Shown: one piece after another, positions 55,002-64,000 of the stretch
Position numbering within the stretch: the first letter of the stretch is position 1
Layout: every line of letters starts with the position of its first letter
Assembly (NCBI GenBank): GCA_024529925.1
Contig: JAFEUB010001475.1
Location: 660,501-724,500 of the forward strand
DNA length: 64,000 nucleotides
Source of the DNA: Ophthalmolycus amberensis
Lineage: Eukaryota > Chordata > Actinopteri > Perciformes > Zoarcidae
Reading direction: 5' to 3'
Position numbers and translations under genes: made by a program
Notes under the pieces: generated by a model
The model's input: only the letters and a program-made list of their open reading frames with translations
What the model was told of the DNA's origin: nothing
Database searches by the model: none

Positions 55002-56095
55002 CTGAAGGAGGGATAGAGAGGCAGACGGTCAAGACACCATACAGGGACACGTGGAAACAAACGGATACAAATGAAAGGGAAAAACAAGAGGGACGAAAAC
55101 ACAATTTACACAGAATATATCATGTGATTTACTGCATATCAGTTGTAGCAGAAAGAAGTGCAAGTAAGTTATGGTCTTCTAAGTAAGTGCTGAAACGACT
55201 GGGATATTGAGTTGGTCTTTGGGAAACTGTGACACCACTTCTGAATACACCAATACTGACTTTTTTTTTTTTTTTACATGATTACTTGAAGAATAACAAT
55301 TAGATTGTTCGCTGATTAAAATCAATGGTTGCAGCCCATTTATTTTACATGGGCAATCTTAGTAGAAATTGAATATTTAAGAGCCAACAATACTGACATT
55401 CTCACATATGTACATTGAAGTATTATTGGTCACTGGGCTTAAAGAGATCCCTCCTTAGTGTGATTCCAGTATAAGTGAAGGGGGGGACAAAATCCACTGT
55501 CCTCGTTCTGTATAAAATAAGAATTAGATGACGCAAATGTGACGCTTCAGCAGTCCGACGTCAAATCAATGTATATCTTAAGTTACACTATTTTTAGTAC
55601 TTAATTCCTTTTCTGTGTTGCTTTCAAACTATCACGGCTCAGCAAGGAAACACTGTCCGGGAAATAAAAAGGAGATAGTTAAGCCCTAAAACTGTAACTG
55701 TAGAAAATAATAGGAATCCTTTTTAGATATATCAGGTATCATTAGGGCCATGATGTGACCGATCCACATTAAATACAGTTACTTTGTCAATGTCATTATA
55801 AAATTCACTGTTTCTACAAGTCACTGACTGATTTAGGCTTGCATCGCGTTACCTTATACAAATGAAGCCAATGAGTTCCATGCAGTCGGGTACATGAATT
55901 TAAAAGTTGGGAGAAAGAGAGCATTGGTATCAGGAGAGAAAAAGTTGGATCGGTACATCCTTGGAAAATATTCACTAAGTCAGATTGTTGAAGCCTCATT
56001 TTAGCTTCAGTTGAACTTTAAGGCATATTTCATTCCAATGGAAGTTAGCTAACGTTCAGCGTGAGGAGCCGCAGCAGGACACTTGTGAGACTGCA
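55002..56095. other. unc5b intron or intergenic, nothing recognised
   Basis: AT-rich sequence with no exon found. It should contain part of the intron upstream of the membrane-span exon. Confidence 0.4.
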
Positions 56096-56107
56096 CCTCA
56101 CACATCT

Positions 56108-56310
56108 GTCAGCAGCTCTGTACGTGCCGCTCTGGACCAGCGGCTCTGTACGTGCCGCTCTGATCCAGCGGCTCTGTACGTGCCGCTCTGGACCAGCGGC
56201 TCTGTACGTGCCGCTCTGATCCAGCGGCTCTGTACGTGCCGCTCTGGACCAGCGGCTCTGTACGTGCCGCTCTGGACCAGCGGCTCTATACCTGCTGCTC
56301 TGGACCAGTC
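56108..56310. repeat. 28-bp minisatellite, about seven units
   Basis: The unit is GGCTCTGTACGTGCCGCTCT followed by GGACCAGC, with a GATCCAGC variant alternating. The minus-strand ORF across it is low-complexity and not called. Confidence 0.9.
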
Positions 56311-58229
56311 TGATGTCACTCAGACGTCCGACTGACTCAGTTGAAGCTTTTAAAGTCAGCCACTTCACCCTCAGGCTGTTTGTGAACTCAGCTGTTTCAT
56401 TCATCACATCCACTCTGCTCCCACACTCGTGCACTAGGACTCCTGCTTCTAAAGCACCATTTGTTTTCTGTGTATCTGTTTGTTTTCCCTTAAAATCACA
56501 TATAATATAACAAGTAACAAGTACATCGTCAAATAATTGCTTTGGAATATGTATTCTTCCCTCTAAGGCTGCAGTCATCATAGTTTTTTATATGAATGAA
56601 TGCTATTTTTGTGCCATATCTTTATAATCCAAAGACTCATAAGAACAATAACATCTTCATAAGTGGTTTATTCTCCCACAAGGCGCATGTTTCCAACCAT
56701 GAATACAACAACAACTAAATCTCCATCTGAGTTGATGGACTTTTTCCTCTGAACTTCTCTGATGGCCATTTAAATAACTCTTCTAAGCCCAAAGGGGCTT
56801 ATATAATGTTTCACACCAAATCTAAATCAAGACCAAAAATTAAAAAAATAAATACAGAACTTTGTTTCTTCTTTTCAACCTCATTAACCATCTCAGCCTG
56901 TCAGGTCTACCTTGTGGCCCTTCGTTGGGGCTGGAGCTCCTCGTTGGGAACCACAGGTCTGTATTTACAGGAGCTCCATGTTAAAAAGTTGCTCTTTTTA
57001 TGACCTTTGAAGCGTGAATGCAATCGGCAGAAGTAAATAGCTATTATTGACTTATTTTATGTCATAGAAGAAAACATGTAAATGTCTTGGAGTTTATGTT
57101 GAATGTACCTCATTTCAGGCATCGAATCAAAAACCCATTAAAAAAAACATTGAAGTGCAAGAATTCATTTCTGTGTTTTATTCCTGCAGCTCTTCACTGT
57201 AAATAATGATGTTTCTGAAGGTTTCATTTGTTTAAACTATAAATCACGTGGGTTGATGTTCACCTGTAGCTCTGATTACTTAAAAACAGTCACCTCTGGA
57301 TGTAGTGCTGTGAAAGACTTGTTCCCACTGGTTGGATTGTCATAGACCACAGGAATCCAAATCTGAAGAGATGTTTGTTCAGATGGCTGAAGTAGATGTC
57401 AGGTGCTGAAAGTATTGCCGCTGTATGCCACATGTATGCGTTATGGAATGGACGAAGAACAATCACGTGTGTAGATGTCTCTCTCAGATAACATACTGTA
57501 CAGTCCAGCAGGTCCTGACCTCCACCTCTTCTCCCTGATGTCCGCAGATTAAACGCTCTCCCCACATTTAAATGACACAGGACTGTTTTACTCCCATAAC
57601 CCCCTGGTTCTCGTGAACAGTCCCCTCCTCCTGTTCAAGGCCTCAGTATGCTTCAAACGGCAGCAGGATACGCGAGACAGCTTTATACGCTCGTGAATGC
57701 GTTAAAGTCTATCTCCGGCTTCATTTTACCAACTTCATCTGTACCAAGACCTTGATTGTCATTCTTCTACTTTGGAACGTTAAAACAAATTGTGACCACC
57801 AAAGGCTTTTCAGGCGCTTTCAGATCCGACAGGCACTTGGTTTGAAGCATACTGATGTATTCACTGCTGTAAATCAATGCAGCCCATCCTCCCCCCAAAA
57901 AAACTCTTCTTTTCATACGCTTTATATTGATGTGACATAGCTCCTCATGGGGACATTCAGCTGGGACCAAGCTTCCCTTCACAGTACATATTGATTCAGT
58001 AAATACATTTGGATGATTTACTGTAACCAGAGGCTTGTCTATCAATTTCTTGCATGTACTATGCAGTATAATTAATAAGGTTGTTAACATAAGACAATAT
58101 GTTATCATGTATTGTCATATTTTTAGCCATGTTAGAGCCATGTGTCTACGGATGTGGGTCGGTCCACAGCTTTGGTCCCCACTGAGGTGTTTGTTGGAGG
58201 GTGTTCTGAACAGCTGTACAAAGGATCAC
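56311..58229. other. Intronic/intergenic, nothing recognised
   Basis: No unc5b extracellular exon, SINE or LINE is recognised. A 91-codon minus ORF at 57290-57565 has no identifiable domain. Confidence 0.35.
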
Positions 58230-58400
58230 GGTTAAGGACCAGTCAGGTTGCTGCTGCCAGGAATTTAATCAAAACTCAAATGAGAGATGATATAACTCTT
58301 GTTCTGGATACCCGTATCTTTTCGAAGTTTAAAGTGCTTCTCTTAGTTTTTAAGGTACTTAATGGCCTGGCTTTTATTTCACAAACTCAATATTGTTTTA
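58230..58400 (+). mobile_element. Decayed L2-type LINE fragment
   Basis: The plus strand reads QVAAARNLIKTQMRDDITLV and then FKVLLLVFKVLNGLA. This matches the order of the conserved RT C-terminal text (NAAARVLTKT, DHITPVL, FKILLLVYKALNG) in the LINE at 28650-32074, with part of the middle lost. Confidence 0.55.
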
Positions 58401-59560
58401 TGATCCTCTATGTACCGGTTTCTGCACAGCTGCCCCTTGAACTGTGCCGAAGGCTCTTTGCTGATTCCCAGGAGCCAAACACAGCAAAACAAGAAGAAAA
58501 GTGTAAATACAGGCTTTTAATTGACAGAATTAAAAGAAAACATTTGATATGGCTGAATATCTGGCCACTTTTGGGCTCTTCATATTCAAAATATCTCTCA
58601 GTCAAGACAATATTCAACTTCTGTTTCATAAATAAACACATTCTTGCTGTGATCGGTCAACGGAACGTCGGAATTTGCTAAATAAGTAAAATTAGTGAAA
58701 AAAATATCTCTGGATAAAAATGTTGATTTTGTTGGAAAGATTCACAAAGACATTTTAAATAATTCGACAGATGTTAAAAATATATATTTGCAAAGTAGCA
58801 AAAACGTCTGTGAACCATTTATTTGTTTGTAAGTTAAAAAAACACATTTATGAATTTTCCTTCTCAAAATGTTGGACCATCAATGTGTCCTTTAGTACTG
58901 AAGCAATTAAGGCACTTTAAATGGATTTTATGGGAATTATGAAATGACAATGTACCCTCTTAATCCATGCAGAAAGACCATTAAAAACAACTGTATATAT
59001 TACAGTCCATTCATTTATAATTATTATTGTTATTATTAATCTATCCATAAATTTAGCCCATATCTGAGTAAAACGATTAAACACTTGAATACTGAAGAAT
59101 AATCCTTCTAACAATTATGAATTCAATAATCATTAATAAAGACCCATAGTGTAAACCAACACCTCAACCTTAATAACAACTCTAACTTATCATTAACAAA
59201 TCTGTCAAATATTTCCATTTAATATGTAAATGAAGGGCAAATTCTTGTCCCCATTCAAATGTACTGACTTCATTAATTAAGAGCTTATTTTTGCAGTGCA
59301 TTCATCAAATGACTGGACAAATGAAGGGCTTCAATAACCAACACACTGTTTCAGTTGAAGGCGTGAGTTGGTGTTTCACAGTGATGCGTTCAGGTTCATA
59401 TTGTTCCTGGTCCTCTGTCATCCACTAACTAGACGAAGGCTTTCCCTTCAGACCGCAGTACTTCACTGAACATGATTGTGGGCTCACTGGTTCCGTGGGA
59501 CACAACGTGCTGCAGCTGGCAGCGCTGCCTTCATCCCTCGCTGGGCTTCACGGCCGTACT
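58401..59560. other. Intergenic, nothing recognised
   Basis: AT-rich sequence downstream of the slc27a stop. No exon is found. Confidence 0.4.
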
Positions 59561-59567
59561 AAGAGTT

Positions 59568-60388
59568 CTACAGCTTGCGTTCTCCGATGAGGATGCTCCG
59601 GTAGACGCTGTCCGTCAAAGGAATGTAGCTCTCCTGCTGGTAGTCCAACACATAGAGGAGGTCAGAGATCGTAGAGGGGTTGAAGCCGCTCTGCACCAGC
59701 TGGAACTTCTGCTGCTTGAAGGTGCTCGTCATCTCCATGACCTCCTGAGGACAAAATACAACAATCAGTGTCATTTCAATACGTTCTCTATAGAGCATGA
59801 ACTGTCCAATGTTGGGATCCACAGTGATACACTTAGTGATGTATCACTGCTGACGTATTTTACTGCCATGCGCACGATTAGTTGATCAACAAAACATTAA
59901 TCGGCAACAATTTTCATAACTGGTCAATTGTTTAGGCTAGTTTGAAAAATATAGACTTTTGGTTGACATTGTGACACAGGAAGTTAATTCATTAACTGAG
60001 AAAATAATTGAGGATTTAATAAAAGATGAATGCGAATAGTTGTCGCAGTTGCAGCTCGAGACATGAACGATAGAGTTCAGGGGGCTCGATACAGAAACTT
60101 CATTAGGGATTTACAGAAACATGTTTCCTAATTGCATTTAGGAAGAAATCCATCTTCTCTTGGGAATTATGCTATTATTAAATCGTCCTGACTAACTAAT
60201 CCTAATTAAGGATGGCATAGACTCGGTCTTAAATTTAAAAAAAACTGCCAAACAGCAGCAGCACTGTTGATAGGACATTATTAATGACAATGAGGATGGG
60301 GAACAACGTGAACACCGAAATATGATTGAAAGGTTATGCAAACTGTATGATGACATTTTAAATTTCCCTGACCATGTATTAATGAATG

Positions 60389-60422
<34 letters not shown>

Positions 60423-62244
60423 CTGCCGAGAATAAACTATTAAAAAAGAGGTGGGGTTTCTGCTCCTTTTTTTTAAAGGTGTGGCTGTGGTGCAGGGGCT
60501 GGAGCGGGTGCTCCTTCAACCACCGTTTGATCCCGGCTCCTCCTGTCTGAATGTCAACGTGTCCTTAAATGAGACACTGAACCCCAAGTTGCTCCCCGGG
60601 CTCTTTCCAGCAGCTCACTGCTCCTAACGTTAAATGCAGATGTGAAATTTCATGTGTGTGTGTAGATTCAGACATGACAGGACGAGTGCTGATAGAAGAA
60701 TCACATCTACAGTTACAGTTAAGATTCCTAGGTAACACACTAACGAGTCCCAGCTGACTGAATGGGCTTCATCAGCAGATATTAGCCTCATAGATATGGG
60801 CCAGTTGATAACTGATACGCATACAAAAAAAAACTTGTGGCTGTAATAATTATGATGGAAGCAAAGGAGGAAGTCATGTGACGTAATATAAACAGTTATA
60901 AAGTCCACATAGGTTCACTAACTTGAACCTTGATTGCTCTCGCTCTTGTTTGTACTGTCTGGTTCAATCACCAATTAATGAAACACTGATTGAGAATAAT
61001 GTGAATGTTCTATCAATTTAAAGTCATTGTAAAAAACAGTGATGTTTGTTGTCTTCAAAGATGGATGTGACAAACAACCGTGAGCTTAATAACAATGTCC
61101 CACCTCACAGTGTTCATTGCATTCATTCGGTCTTATTCACAATTCTTTTCAGGGTACTGGCATCTAATGGACACTAGAGGGCGTAACACGCACACTGACC
61201 AAGCACATGACATGCTGCTGCCCTGCACAGTGTGAACGGACTGCATTCATATAGTCAGTTTAACCCGGGTAGGACTTAACACTTTACAAAGTACATTTAC
61301 TCAAGTTGTAAGCGTAGAATTCATCAAATATCTGAGTTGGTTGGTTTAAGACATACGCATCATGGAAGGAATGTGCTTTTGTGAAATAGCACATTCACAA
61401 TAGTCAGAGGGTTGAAAGATCTGTAGATTGAGCTGTGCTAGCCAATGGAAACGAGTTTCTTTGTTTTCTGAAAAGCCGTAGAGGTCAGCTTTCCTTCTGT
61501 ACGAGGAGACGGTGGCTGCCGACTTTGTCCATCAGTGTCCAAGCTTCTATTTTTGTTTGCTTCCAGTGTTTCAAGAGAATTTCTGTGAAAAAGTACTGTG
61601 CTACTTTATACTTCTACTCCGCGACTGCAATTCAGAGGGAAATAATGTACTTACTACTGGGTTCATCTGAACCCTTTGACCCCCCTGAAGGCGTACCTGC
61701 CTGAGATCAGGTGTCTAATAAGCCTCTAATAAACCAGAATGAATGTAAACTCCCCTACAGTCCCTTTTATGAAGAACACTCATCAACATACTCCAGGTGC
61801 AGATCCAGTGTGTCGGCGTGCTCGTTACCTGGAGCCTGATGAACAGCGGGCGAGCGTAAGCCGGGACGTCGCTCATCACATGCTCAAACAGCTTCTTGCC
61901 GTCGAACGCGAGGCCCGGTCTCACAATCACGGCGGCCATACCCGCTCTACCCTCGTGCCCTGTGTGGACAACACAGTTCAATGTCATCGCTCTCCAGCTC
62001 TGTGTTTGTCATTATTCTCAGGACCGGTACGAGAAACAGCACGGCTCACTTAGCTGCAAATTACTGCAGTACTAAATTTAATAGTAAATGTGGCACTATT
62101 CTGAAAACATCTGTGCTGGAAGTTTTCAAAGGCGTCTATAACATACCTTGCACTTCCACTCCATACACATTGACTTCCTGGATGAAATCCACCAGCCCGA
62201 GCATCTCCGTTACCTCCGTCGTCGCTACATTCTCACCCTTCCAC
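59568..62244 (-). CDS. Fatty acid transport protein / very-long-chain acyl-CoA synthetase, C-terminal exons (partial)
   Basis: SLC27-family enzymes activate long- and very-long-chain fatty acids to CoA esters and promote their uptake. Three exons are visible: 62147-62244 (WKGENVATTEV, the family's adenylate-forming motif region, then VNVYGVEV), 61829-61959 (GHEGRAGMAAV, YARPLFIRLQ) and 59568-59744 (MEMTSTFKQQKFQLV, GFNPSTI, YIPLTDSVYRSI, ending ERKL and stop TAG at 59568-59570). Splice phases agree. The last exon matches the usual SLC27 C-terminus in length. Text is closest to the SLC27A2/A6 group, but the paralogue is not certain. Upstream exons are beyond the right edge. It is on the same strand as unc5b and lies where unc5b's 5' exons would be expected. 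Confidence 0.85.
60394..60420. repeat. (TA)n microsatellite
   Basis: About 13 TA units in the last slc27a intron. Confidence 0.9.
60476..60650 (+). mobile_element. tRNA-derived SINE
   Basis: The A-box-like TGGCTGTGGTGCAGGGG is at about 60483-60499 and the B box GTTTGATCCC at 60525-60534. Next comes a body (GAATGTCAACGTGTCCTTAA, GAGACACTGAACCCCAAGTT) known from fish SINEs and no tRNA 3' half. Confidence 0.8.
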
Positions 62245-62729
62245 CTGAAATCAGGGAAACAGGGCGGTTAAAAAATAGACCCTGCATATGAAACTGAAAA
62301 TTTGAAAGTAAAATATATTGTTTTTAAGATCCAGAAACACAGGTGGACGCTGCAGCATGGTTTTATTTCTGTATTCAACAAAGACAAACCAGCATGTTGT
62401 ACTGGGAAACTACCTGTATGTTTCAATACCCATAATACTTAGTGTGCCAGAAAAAGGTTTAGTGTGTCCCAATACATACTGTGTCAAATTCAGTAAGCCA
62501 AAAATACCAACATGTTCTACGGCTTCCGGTTGCATTTTGCAGTTTGTGGAGAACCCATAAGAAATGAAAGAAAATCGATGATTTCTTTGCAAAGATGAGG
62601 ATTTTGGGCATGCTGGGATACCAAACACGGACATGTTTTGTGACGTATTTGCGCAAACAAGCCGGAACGGAAGGGGAGGGGATCGAGGATGCCGGTGTCC
62701 TCGCGGAGTTGAACAGGCAAAACCCTTGT

Positions 62730-63030
62730 TAAATAAATGAGATGATCACAAGACATTTATTATCATGTGTATGTAAACCTGCATACACAACAACAAGCCC
62801 AACAGGCTTTCCCACGAGCGTTGGATGTTTCGTCGCTACGTGTCGCTTTTGTTTCGAAGGCTTCAGTGCTTCGTTTGATAGCATTAGCCCACATTCCACA
62901 CACTGAGCCCTCGGCTCTGCCTCGTTGCCTCCGTTCACAAAGCCGTACTTAAGAAAGTCAGGGTTGTACTTGCGCACACATTTAGACTTTTGGGGGGGTG
63001 TGGCACCACTGTCGTCTTCATTTTTTCTTT
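62730..63030 (-). pseudogene. BED zinc-finger transposase fragment (hAT/ZBED type)
   Basis: The minus strand encodes RKYNPDFLKYGFVNGG, then CVECGLMLSNEALKPSKQKR and HVATKHP. This is the C-X2-C...H-X4-H BED finger typical of hAT transposases and derived ZBED genes. An acidic lead (NEDDSGATPP) precedes it. No catalytic domain follows, so it is a fragment, inside the slc27a intron. Confidence 0.7.
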
Positions 63031-63199
63031 TTAAAACACGTATCCATAACTTTCGCTACAGGCTAGCTGAGTGTCTTCTTCTGCTTATTGTAGCTTGTTA
63101 AACAACTGACTGACGCATTGCCGCCAGGTGGTGGGAAGTTATATTGTAACTGAGCGTCTCATGGATAACAGTGATATCTCTGGTGTCTTCAATTGATAA

Positions 63200-63490
63200 C
63201 CTATGCGGTCCCACGGCCCTCGCGGCCCACAGGTGCAAAACTGAAACTTTTTCGCGGCCCTCTAGGTGGCGCTATTGAAGAAGACTTGAAAATAGAGATT
63301 GAGACCATAAACTCATGTTTACAATGTTTACTGAGGTAATAAATCAAGAGAGAAGTAGAGTCATTTTCTCATAGACTTCTATACAACCAGAGGAGTCGCC
63401 CCCTGGTGGTCAGTAGAGAGAATGCAAGTTTAAGACATGAAGCATTGGCTTCACTTTTCAGAACCGGAGATGCCGTCTGTTTGAAGTCTG
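63200..63490. repeat. Dispersed fish repeat
   Basis: Contains CGCGGCCCTCTAGGTGGCGC and CCAGAGGAGTCGCCCCCTGG with ATAGACTTCTATACAACC. Both are sequence types seen repeatedly in teleost genomes. Ends are not defined. Confidence 0.45.
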
Positions 63491-63729
63491 TCTGAACTCA
63501 GACAAAACTCAAACAAAAAAAACAACAAGGATTCTTCTTCGACACACTACCGCTTGTAACAACTGCTTCTCACTCAAAGACATCACATGCAGCACACCTT
63601 AATGTCATCAAACTGAAATAGTATTAATACTGCACTCATATTCACATTAGCACATTTAGAACATAAACATTGCCCACATATACAGAAATTAGAATGCAAT
63701 TTTGAGTGTTTCCTTCAAGGACACTTCAA

Positions 63730-64000
63730 CATGTGGACAGAGCTGCGTAAGCTACGAGCACGTACAGGGCGTTTATACTCAGCTTTAAAGGGTAGCTTTG
63801 GTATTTCTAAACCTGGATCATATTTCCCCATGTTGTGCCTCTTATAATAAGACACTTATAATAACAATCTGAGCGTGTCAGTGGCAAAAACAAGCACTGT
63901 AAGTGGATGTAAACCGACGGTGAGGAATTGTCCAGTATGATTTCAATGCACCATGTTTAGTGGCTGCAGCGCTCTTCTCACTCAATGCTCAATTCTGGAC
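63730..64000. repeat. Second MITE-like copy at right edge
   Basis: Contains GGTAGCTTTGGTATTTCTAA, GATCATATTTCCCCATGTTG and GTCAGTGGCAAAAACAAGCA. The last matches the end of the repeat at 5520-6060. It continues past the window. Confidence 0.4.

Noticed and set aside
56045..56581. 178-codon minus-strand ORF
   Set aside because: Most of it is the 28-bp minisatellite; the rest has no recognised domain.

Overview
The window is vertebrate nuclear DNA, almost certainly from a ray-finned (teleost) fish. It has intron-split genes with GT-AG junctions, tRNA-derived SINEs, L2-type LINEs, hAT transposon remnants, long simple repeats and two young endogenous retroviruses (ERVs). The species cannot be named from the sequence.

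Host genes. All recognised genes lie on the minus strand. slc29a3 (lysosomal nucleoside transporter ENT3) occupies about 4.8-9.0 kb. The last nine coding exons of unc5b (netrin receptor: membrane span, ZU5, UPA and death domains) lie at 50.4-55.0 kb. The last three exons of an slc27a-family fatty acid transport protein / very-long-chain acyl-CoA synthetase lie at 59.6-62.2 kb and continue past the right edge. unc5b and slc29a3 are neighbours in the same order and orientation in the human genome, so this is an old linkage. An unrecognised acidic, proline-rich minus-strand gene starts at 41.29 kb. Its second coding exon (about 39.5 kb, resuming at 25.5 kb) is split by an ERV, and partly duplicated exon-like pieces of it extend down to about 22.8 kb.

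Mobile DNA. ERV1 (11191-20808) and ERV2 (25477-39308) are sibling proviruses on the plus strand. Both have an initiator-tRNA-Met primer site, a 4-bp target duplication and almost identical LTR pairs. In both, gag and pro-pol share one frame and are separated by a single UGA. Both have lost the env ectodomain. ERV2 gag is interrupted by a minus-strand L2-type LINE (28650-32074) with a 7-bp target duplication. That LINE carries, in its 3' region, two copies of a sequence related to the ERV leader. The nesting order is host exon, then ERV2, then the LINE.

Other regions. 0.5-1.4 kb is a 21-bp minisatellite. 9.3-10.6 kb holds near-perfect palindromes and an AT-rich satellite. 20.8-25.5 kb holds hAT-like pieces, simple repeats and local duplications. 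42-47 kb is transposon-rich, with an hAT element, a LINE 3' end flanked by trinucleotide arrays, and palindromic repeats. 47-50 kb and 55-59.5 kb are mostly featureless intergenic or intronic DNA.

Quality note. slc29a3 and unc5b show small frame problems, including one in a C7 homopolymer. These could be assembly indels, so indel-sensitive conclusions elsewhere deserve the same caution.
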